Shown piece by piece: positions 13,517 to 17,837 of a stretch of 17,837 bases of DNA. The stretch's first letter is position 1. Each line of letters starts with the position of its first letter. A model generated the notes under the pieces. That model made no database searches, had not been told where the DNA came from, and saw only the letters and a program-made list of their open reading frames with translations. Source of the stretch: JAGVVZ01 sp964373165 (GTDB taxonomy: Archaea; Aenigmatarchaeota; Aenigmatarchaeia; CG10238-14); contig CAYJTF010000013.1 of assembly GCA_964373165.1 (NCBI GenBank), positions 1 to 17,837 of the forward strand, read 5' to 3'. A program made the translations under genes and the position numbers.

Positions 13517-14587
13517 ATGATTATGAAAGGTTTAGATAAATCCACTTTTAACAGAATGACCCAAGAAACGGCTTATAGCATCGTTCAGCAAGCAAGATGC
13601 GGTAATATAGGACTTGGCATCATATTAGGAACTGGTGCAAATAGAATTGCAAGATTGGCATACAATGAAGGAGATGTTGAAATTGATTATGAAGGTATTT
13701 ATCCCACTATACCTGGAATCACTATAGAAGGTCAAAAATCTAAAATTGTAATACTAAAAGATAGGTTACCAGGTCCTGCAAGTATCATTTTGTTTGGAAG
13801 AAGATCTCATACTTTTCGTTTCTCCGGTGATTACGTGACTCCTACACCTGATGAAATAGCGTTAGAAGTTGGTTATATCCCATCTGTTCTAATGCATTTG
13901 ACAAGACACGGAAGAAGAACAGGAGCTATTATAACAACAGACGCTGTAGGAGGAAGCATACATAATGAACGGAAAGGTAAAGTATTAAGACCTGGTGACA
14001 TAGGAGTTGTGAGTGGCTACTATACGTTGGGTAGGGGGGTGCATATTGGACAAGCGATTGGGAATCCGTTTTTAGATAGAAGAGATATGATGGATAAAAA
14101 AAGTATTTCGTTAGCAAGAACAGCGAGTGAAATAAGCGGAATACCCACATATTCAGGAGATTTATATGCTGTACATGGTCCTGATTTAGAAACATCTCCA
14201 GAATATACAGCATTTCTTTTAATGGGAATCCCGTTTGTCGGCATGACAGGACCCGAAGCTGAAGTGTGGCATTCCCTCAAAAAAAATAAACCATTAAGAA
14301 ATTTACATTTAGGTATAGTATCAGATAACACATTACCACGCCCTTATCAATTAGAAATGTGGCTAAATGCTACGCTTCCTAGCCACCCGTATAGAAAATA
14401 TATGGAAGAGGTATTGGAACTAAGTAGAAATGCTAAACATACAAGAACAACACACGAAGGAAATATTAGAGCTGTAAACGGAGCGACATCAAAAATTGCC
14501 AAGCTCTTACATACCTATATTGCCTTATTATATGGTATAGGTGAGGCAAAATATTCTGGAGATTCTCCATTATTCAAATATCAATAA
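13517..14587 (+). CDS. Divergent trimeric purine nucleoside phosphorylase (PNP/MTAP) family protein
   Basis: 356 aa from ATG 13517; ATG 13523 or TTG 13502 are also possible, and no Shine-Dalgarno resolves it. The PNP/MTAP family cleaves purine nucleosides with phosphate. Landmarks of the trimeric PNP fold appear in order: phosphate loop IILGTGANRIA (about 36-45, normally GSGLG), PGITIEGQ (PGFxxSTVxGH region), GRRSH (94-98, the GRxH loop with its His), TTDAVGGS (TNAAGG region), LRPGDIGVVSGY (xPGDL), YAVHGPDLETSPEY (Glu225, the substrate Glu), GMTGPEAE (GMSTVPE) and IVSDNT (the purine-specificity Asn/Asp site). It is longer than usual (about 270-290), with extra segments around 180-210 and a long C-terminal helix region. 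Specificity is uncertain. Confidence 0.75.
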   Translation: MIMKGLDKSTFNRMTQETAYSIVQQARCGNIGLGIILGTGANRIARLAYNEGDVEIDYEGIYPTIPGITIEGQKSKIVILKDRLPGPASIILFGRRSHTFRFSGDYVTPTPDEIALEVGYIPSVLMHLTRHGRRTGAIITTDAVGGSIHNERKGKVLRPGDIGVVSGYYTLGRGVHIGQAIGNPFLDRRDMMDKKSISLARTASEISGIPTYSGDLYAVHGPDLETSPEYTAFLLMGIPFVGMTGPEAEVWHSLKKNKPLRNLHLGIVSDNTLPRPYQLEMWLNATLPSHPYRKYMEEVLELSRNAKHTRTTHEGNIRAVNGATSKIAKLLHTYIALLYGIGEAKYSGDSPLFKYQ

Positions 14588-14620
14588 TACCCGGCATCAA
14601 GTAACGATTAATTATTGCTC

Positions 14621-15094
14621 CTACTTACTGATTGACTGAAAAGTTGCGTTATAAGCAAACTCAAAAGATTCTCTTTCTTTAATCAAGCCATTTATGTTAT
14701 AATCAATATCTAATTTGAAAATAATCTCATTATTTAATATGTCTATTGGTGACAAATTCTCATTAAATGGGACTGATACATATGGTTTATAAGTTCTGAC
14801 GGATTTTGACGGGATCACATCAGAAAATTCTTGGCCCCAGCCAACTTTTTTAGAATTAAGAAATACTTCATATGAAACAATTTCTATATTCATCGGATAG
14901 TCTGTTGGATTTGTAATTTCCAAGTTGCTAGTAAAAACAGCTCCTGTTGGATTGATATAAACGAGGACCAAATTGCCTGAAGTAACAGTTGGAGAAACAA
15001 TTCTGGCATAAAAACCACTTGGGTTAAAGTTTTGCATAAAAAACGCTGCAACAATAATTAACGATAAAATCAGAAATTTTTGGTAAAGATTCAT
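14621..15094 (-). CDS. Membrane-anchored WHy/LEA-2-like protein
   Basis: A 157-aa protein. An N-terminal hydrophobic helix (about residues 6-20) serves as signal anchor. An all-beta domain follows with NLEITNPTDYPMNIEIVSYE, FLNSKKVGWGQ, IPSKSVRTYKPYVSVPF and IIFKLDIDYNI. The N-P-x-x-x-P/xIxxxxYxV pattern, then a Gly-containing turn and an alternating-strand end, is that of the WHy (water stress and hypersensitive response)/LEA type 2 domain, found in secreted archaeal proteins. It is probably exposed outside the membrane. It is divergent from the TPM gene. A minus-strand TATA-like stretch (around 15113-15119) suggests a leaderless transcript. Confidence 0.65.
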   Translation of the reverse strand: MNLYQKFLILSLIIVAAFFMQNFNPSGFYARIVSPTVTSGNLVLVYINPTGAVFTSNLEITNPTDYPMNIEIVSYEVFLNSKKVGWGQEFSDVIPSKSVRTYKPYVSVPFNENLSPIDILNNEIIFKLDIDYNINGLIKERESFEFAYNATFQSISK

Positions 15095-15182
15095 AATTAT
15101 TATTTATTCTGCCGATTTTTAACCTATGTGTATTATTGGCGGATTAAATGTCATTTTTAATCGTATTAAACAAAATATATAC

Positions 15183-16046
15183 ATGAAAATTATACCAATT
15201 ATTCTAATAATTTTGACTGTTTTTCCTTTTGTTTCTGCATTAAATAAACCACAATTACAAAAATACGTAAACGATTTCGCTAATGTTCTTGACTATGATT
15301 GTGAAAATAAAATTAATTCTATTGCAGAAAAAATTGAGTCGGATTCAACGGCTGAAATAGCAGTTGTTACAATGAGTAGCTTATGTAATGAATCTGGGTG
15401 TGATGATCTAGAAAAATATGCTAATGAACTATTCAGGGAAAACGGAATTGGAAAAAAAGAAAAAAATAATGGCGCGATGGTCTTAGTTTTTATCCAGGAT
15501 AGAAGATATAGAATAGAAGTGGGATATGGGTTAGAAGGAAATATACCTGATATCGTGACTCATCAAGTAGCCGAAAAATACATGGTACCGGAATTTAAAG
15601 CTGGAAATTATTGTGATGGGTTGTATTATACTGTGTATAATTTAGGAGAATATATTAAAAATCCGGAGGAAAAAGTTCAAACAGATTATGACAAAACTCC
15701 TGAAAAATTAAGTTATCTTGGTTTTTACATTTTTGCTATAATAATAGCTTTCTCAATTATTCAGATAGTTTTGAATAAATCTTGGGAGGGATTAATTTTT
15801 GTAATGCCTTTTGCTTTGTTTATAGGAACTTTTCTGTGGAGTGAAAGTAAAGGCAATAAAACCGTCCTATTTACTGTTTTGCTTATTTTACTTGTAGCGA
15901 TAATTATAATTATAAAGGGATTGAAGCAGAAAAACAAAAGAAGCGGTTTTTATCATATATTTAGTGGTGGATCAAATAATGGGAGTGGGGGGGGAAGTTT
16001 TGGCGGCGGAGGCTCGGGTGGCGGAGGCTCTAGTGGTAGGTGGTAA
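15183..16046 (+). CDS. TPM-domain (YgcG-like) membrane protein
   Basis: 287 aa. ATG 15183 is chosen because it places a clean signal peptide (MKIIPIILIILTVFPFVSA) at the N-terminus; the frame is open further upstream to ATG 15126. The mature part is a TPM domain (about 20-165): YVNDFANVLD, AEIAVVTMSS, GAMVLVFIQDRRYRIEVGYG, EGNIPDIVTHQV and an aspartate in NYCDGLYY. Three membrane helices and a Gly/Ser-rich tail with SGGG repeats ending SGRW follow, the standard YgcG architecture. Two Cys pairs (C34; C62 and C67 from this start) lie outside the membrane and could form a disulfide. The LemA gene follows 33 bp downstream, the common TPM-LemA pair. The role in archaea is unclear; membrane protein maintenance is suspected. 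Confidence 0.88.
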   Translation: MKIIPIILIILTVFPFVSALNKPQLQKYVNDFANVLDYDCENKINSIAEKIESDSTAEIAVVTMSSLCNESGCDDLEKYANELFRENGIGKKEKNNGAMVLVFIQDRRYRIEVGYGLEGNIPDIVTHQVAEKYMVPEFKAGNYCDGLYYTVYNLGEYIKNPEEKVQTDYDKTPEKLSYLGFYIFAIIIAFSIIQIVLNKSWEGLIFVMPFALFIGTFLWSESKGNKTVLFTVLLILLVAIIIIIKGLKQKNKRSGFYHIFSGGSNNGSGGGSFGGGGSGGGGSSGRW

Positions 16047-16048
16047 TG

Positions 16049-16056
16049 CTTAAATC
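16049..16056 (+). promoter_or_regulatory. TATA-like box for lemA
   Basis: CTTAAATC is centred about 27 nt before the lemA ATG and immediately after the TPM stop. No Shine-Dalgarno precedes lemA, so it may have its own leaderless promoter. Confidence 0.3.
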
Positions 16057-16079
16057 TTACCCATTACAAATATCTAAAG

Positions 16080-16667
16080 ATGACTAAAAAAAGCGTTTTA
16101 TCAACAGGTAAGATTGTTCTAATATCGTTGGGTGTCCTAGTTTTATTGTCTATCCTATTTTTATGGTCATCTTATAACAGCCTTGTAAGCAAAGAATTGA
16201 ATGTTGAAAACAAATGGGCAGATGTCCAAGTACAATACCAGAGGAGGGTTGATTTAATACCTAATCTTGTAGAGTCAGTAAAGGGATATGCCCAATTCGA
16301 AAAATCTACATTAACTGAAATAACACGATTAAGGACTCAATGGACAAATGCAAAAACAATTGATGAAAAAATAAATGCTGGTACTCAATTAGATTCTGCT
16401 ATATCTAGATTATTGGTTACTTTTGAGAATTATCCTGAATTAAAAACAGTTGAGACTGTGAATAATCTTATGATTCAATTAGAAGGAAGCGAAAATAGAA
16501 TATCAGTTGCTAGAAGAGATTATAATAGTGCAGTTAGGGAATATAATACTATACTAAGATTATTCCCAACTAATATGATTGCTAACATGTTTGGATTTGA
16601 GAAAAAACCGTTCTTCGAAGCTCAAGAAGGGTCAGAAAATGCTCCGAAAGTTGATATAAGAGTATAA
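16080..16667 (+). CDS. lemA: LemA family protein
   Basis: A 195-aa protein. It has a short cytoplasmic or external N-terminus, one membrane helix (about 11-28), then a helical bundle with the conserved LemA core: NSLVSKELNVENKWADVQ, QYQRRVDLIPNLVESVKG, and ARRDYNSAVREYNTILRLFP with the ending MIANMFGFEKKPFFEA. Family length is about 185-200, so it is complete. Its function is unsettled; it is almost always next to TPM (YgcG-like) genes, as here. Confidence 0.96.
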   Translation: MTKKSVLSTGKIVLISLGVLVLLSILFLWSSYNSLVSKELNVENKWADVQVQYQRRVDLIPNLVESVKGYAQFEKSTLTEITRLRTQWTNAKTIDEKINAGTQLDSAISRLLVTFENYPELKTVETVNNLMIQLEGSENRISVARRDYNSAVREYNTILRLFPTNMIANMFGFEKKPFFEAQEGSENAPKVDIRV

Positions 16668-16747
16668 TTATTATATTATCATGCGAACATCATCGTTTTA
16701 TATGAATGAAAAATTTATTTAAATCAATTAATTTATAACATTCATTG

Positions 16748-16972
16748 ATGTTATTCGGTATAATATTATTCATGTTGATTCTTATGCTATTAGTGTTGGG
16801 TTTAGCTGTATTTGTAGTGATTTTTTGGATGTGGATGCTCATAGACTGTTTACAAAGAAAAAAGTTCAACGACAAACTAGTATGGGTTATCGTACTAATA
16901 GCTCTGAATGTAATTGGAGCTGTTCTGTATTATTTTATTGCCAAAGAAGAAAAAAGAAATAAAAGAAAATAA
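16748..16972 (+). CDS. Small PLDc_N-domain membrane protein
   Basis: 74 aa from ATG 16748, with two membrane helices. FWMWMLIDCLQRKKFNDKLVW and ALNVIGAVLYYFIAK give the W-x-x-x-L-I-D-C-x-x-R ... IGAxLYYFI pattern of the phospholipase D/cardiolipin synthase N-terminal (PLDc_N) domain, here alone without a catalytic domain. It ends in a Lys/Arg-rich cytoplasmic tail. A TATA-like TTTAAAT (16718-16724) about 25 nt upstream suggests a leaderless mRNA. Confidence 0.75.
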   Translation: MLFGIILFMLILMLLVLGLAVFVVIFWMWMLIDCLQRKKFNDKLVWVIVLIALNVIGAVLYYFIAKEEKRNKRK

Positions 16973-16988
16973 AAAACTAAATATCTGC

Positions 16989-17459
16989 TTATTTTTTCTT
17001 GTGTTGATACATGTCTTTCCAAAGTCTTATTATGCCAAGGTATACTAATATTGTCAGCCCAACTAGTAAAACCAAATATAAAATATCTAAGCCGGACCAA
17101 TATCCACCCGTACCCTGCATCATATTTTGACCTATCATCATGTTCATCATCTTATCACTCATCACATCATTTGTTTTACCACAATACATTATTTTTGCCA
17201 TACCAATATGAAATTGTTCTTCAGTTTCTGTCCCTTCTTCCATACCCATCATTTGGTGCATTAATTCATGGCTTTCTCTTGGATGCTTTTGTTCCATTAA
17301 ATATTCTCCGATTTCCTCGAGTTGTTTATTTGTAAGCTTATCACAACCAATCCCAGAATCCATCAGTTGTTTTGTTTCATTAAAGTTGTGTTCATGAGCA
17401 AATACTAAGTCCACGCTGAACAACAAAACAAAACTTATAATTGCCAATACTTTACGCAT
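16989..17459 (-). CDS. Secreted/membrane-anchored Met- and His-rich protein, possibly metal binding
   Basis: 156 aa. The N-terminus is a signal peptide ending VFA before HEHNFNE. The exposed part has two Cys (IGCDKL and MYCGK) and the segment EQKHPRESHELMHQMMG, then Met-rich stretches (SDKMMNMMIGQNMMQG). One C-terminal membrane helix (about 122-146) and a Lys-rich tail follow. Met/His/Cys richness outside the cell suggests copper or another soft metal, but no named family is certain. Similar secreted proteins seem common in DPANN genomes (from memory). A purine-rich AGAAGG lies 8 nt before the ATG. It lies 17 bp after an EamA transporter, probably in one operon. Confidence 0.7.
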   Translation of the reverse strand: MRKVLAIISFVLLFSVDLVFAHEHNFNETKQLMDSGIGCDKLTNKQLEEIGEYLMEQKHPRESHELMHQMMGMEEGTETEEQFHIGMAKIMYCGKTNDVMSDKMMNMMIGQNMMQGTGGYWSGLDILYLVLLVGLTILVYLGIIRLWKDMYQHKKK

Positions 17460-17476
17460 TTTTTTATCCTTCTTCT

Positions 17477-17837
17477 TTATATTCCTGTCACTAATTCACT
17501 CTTAGTCTTTATTGTCACATATGACCCAATTATGATCATCACAGAACCAACTAATTGCAATAATGGCAAAGGTTCTTTAAACAAAAAATAACCGAATACC
17601 AATGAGATAACAGGGCTTAGCAAGAGAAATGTAGCTGCTTTAGATGCATTAATTAATTTCAAACTCCAATACCAAAAGAAGACGTAAGAAAATAGAACTA
17701 TTGTTGAGATTCCTATGTTTCTCCAAGCTATTATGTCTAAGTTGAACAAGACCTGATACTTATTGGTCAGAACTAAAACTCCAAACAATATAAGTCCTCC
17801 GAAAAACATTCTGGAAAATGATACGACAAAGTTTGTT
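17477..17837 (-). CDS. EamA/DMT-superfamily transporter, truncated by window edge
   Basis: The frame is open to the right edge, so the visible 120 residues are the C-terminal part. FVVSFSRMFFGGLILFGVLV contains the EamA SFSR/GGL segment between the two halves. The C-terminal half then runs through NIGISTIVLFSYVFFWYWSL, FLLLSPVISLVFGYFLFKEP and QLVGSVMIIIGSYVTIK, the typical second EamA repeat with its FKEP turn. The Met at 17809 is internal. It is unrelated in position to the other EamA gene at 11503, and the sequences differ clearly. It precedes the Met-rich secreted protein gene. Confidence 0.85.
   Translation of the reverse strand, partial: TNFVVSFSRMFFGGLILFGVLVLTNKYQVLFNLDIIAWRNIGISTIVLFSYVFFWYWSLKLINASKAATFLLLSPVISLVFGYFLFKEPLPLLQLVGSVMIIIGSYVTIKTKSELVTGI

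Noticed and set aside
13929..14331. Two long antisense frames inside the PNP gene
   Set aside because: The plus-strand frame shows ordered PNP motifs; the antisense frames are low-complexity and unrecognisable.
15126..15182. N-terminal extension of the TPM protein from ATG 15126
   Set aside because: It would put 19 residues before a perfect signal peptide; the family begins with the signal peptide at ATG 15183.
1..17837. tRNA, rRNA, CRISPR array, insertion sequence or integrase
   Set aside because: No cloverleaf, conserved rRNA segment, regularly spaced repeats, transposase motif or terminal inverted repeats were seen on reading both strands; a covariance-model scan was not possible.

Overview
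This is an AT-rich, gene-dense archaeal window of the small-genome (DPANN, probably Woesearchaeota/Pacearchaeota-like) kind. The archaeal markers are an aRF1-type release factor, ribosomal proteins S24e and S27ae, an archaeal-type valyl-tRNA synthetase, GGTG-type Shine-Dalgarno sites on some genes, and TATA-like boxes about 25 nt before the start codon (leaderless transcription) on others. The lineage is inferred from gene content and codon style; no rRNA or tRNA gene was seen to confirm it.

Layout. 1-674: 3' end of a SpoIIM/DUF95 membrane protein. 671-1130 (minus): S24e-S27ae pair. 1245-1988: ZIP metal transporter. 2005-3216 (minus): aRF1-family protein. 3240-3470: divergent regulatory region. 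3471-4598: CBS-less IMP dehydrogenase/GMP reductase. 4599-5020: decayed remains of purA and apparently purB. 5070-7418 (minus): ValRS. 7548-8438 (minus): NP-I nucleoside phosphorylase. 8556-8741: 61-aa unknown. 8775-10931 (minus): metallophosphoesterase and an alkaline-phosphatase-superfamily enzyme. 11033-11485: two small genes (membrane protein, DUF1059). 11503-13408 (minus): EamA transporter and APH-type kinase. 13517-14587: PNP-family phosphorylase. 14621-16972: envelope genes (WHy-like, TPM, LemA, PLDc_N). 16989 to the right edge (minus): secreted Met/His-rich protein and a truncated EamA transporter.

Two themes stand out. First, purine and nucleoside salvage: an IMPDH/GMPR-family enzyme followed by fossil fragments of the IMP-to-AMP genes, plus two different nucleoside phosphorylases. 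A similar 19-bp near-palindrome lies upstream of all three intact genes, which may mark a small regulon or be chance in AT-rich DNA. Second, the release-factor gene is abnormal in two independent ways. The universal GGQ catalytic tripeptide reads GGW. The conserved N-terminus also continues upstream of any usable start codon into a frame that, if begun at the only nearby ATG, meets a UGA stop at codon 7 that coincides with a near-perfect Shine-Dalgarno. This may be a divergent aRF1 paralogue, a stop-codon-autoregulated release factor, or an unusual start codon.

No mobile element, CRISPR array, tRNA or rRNA was recognised.
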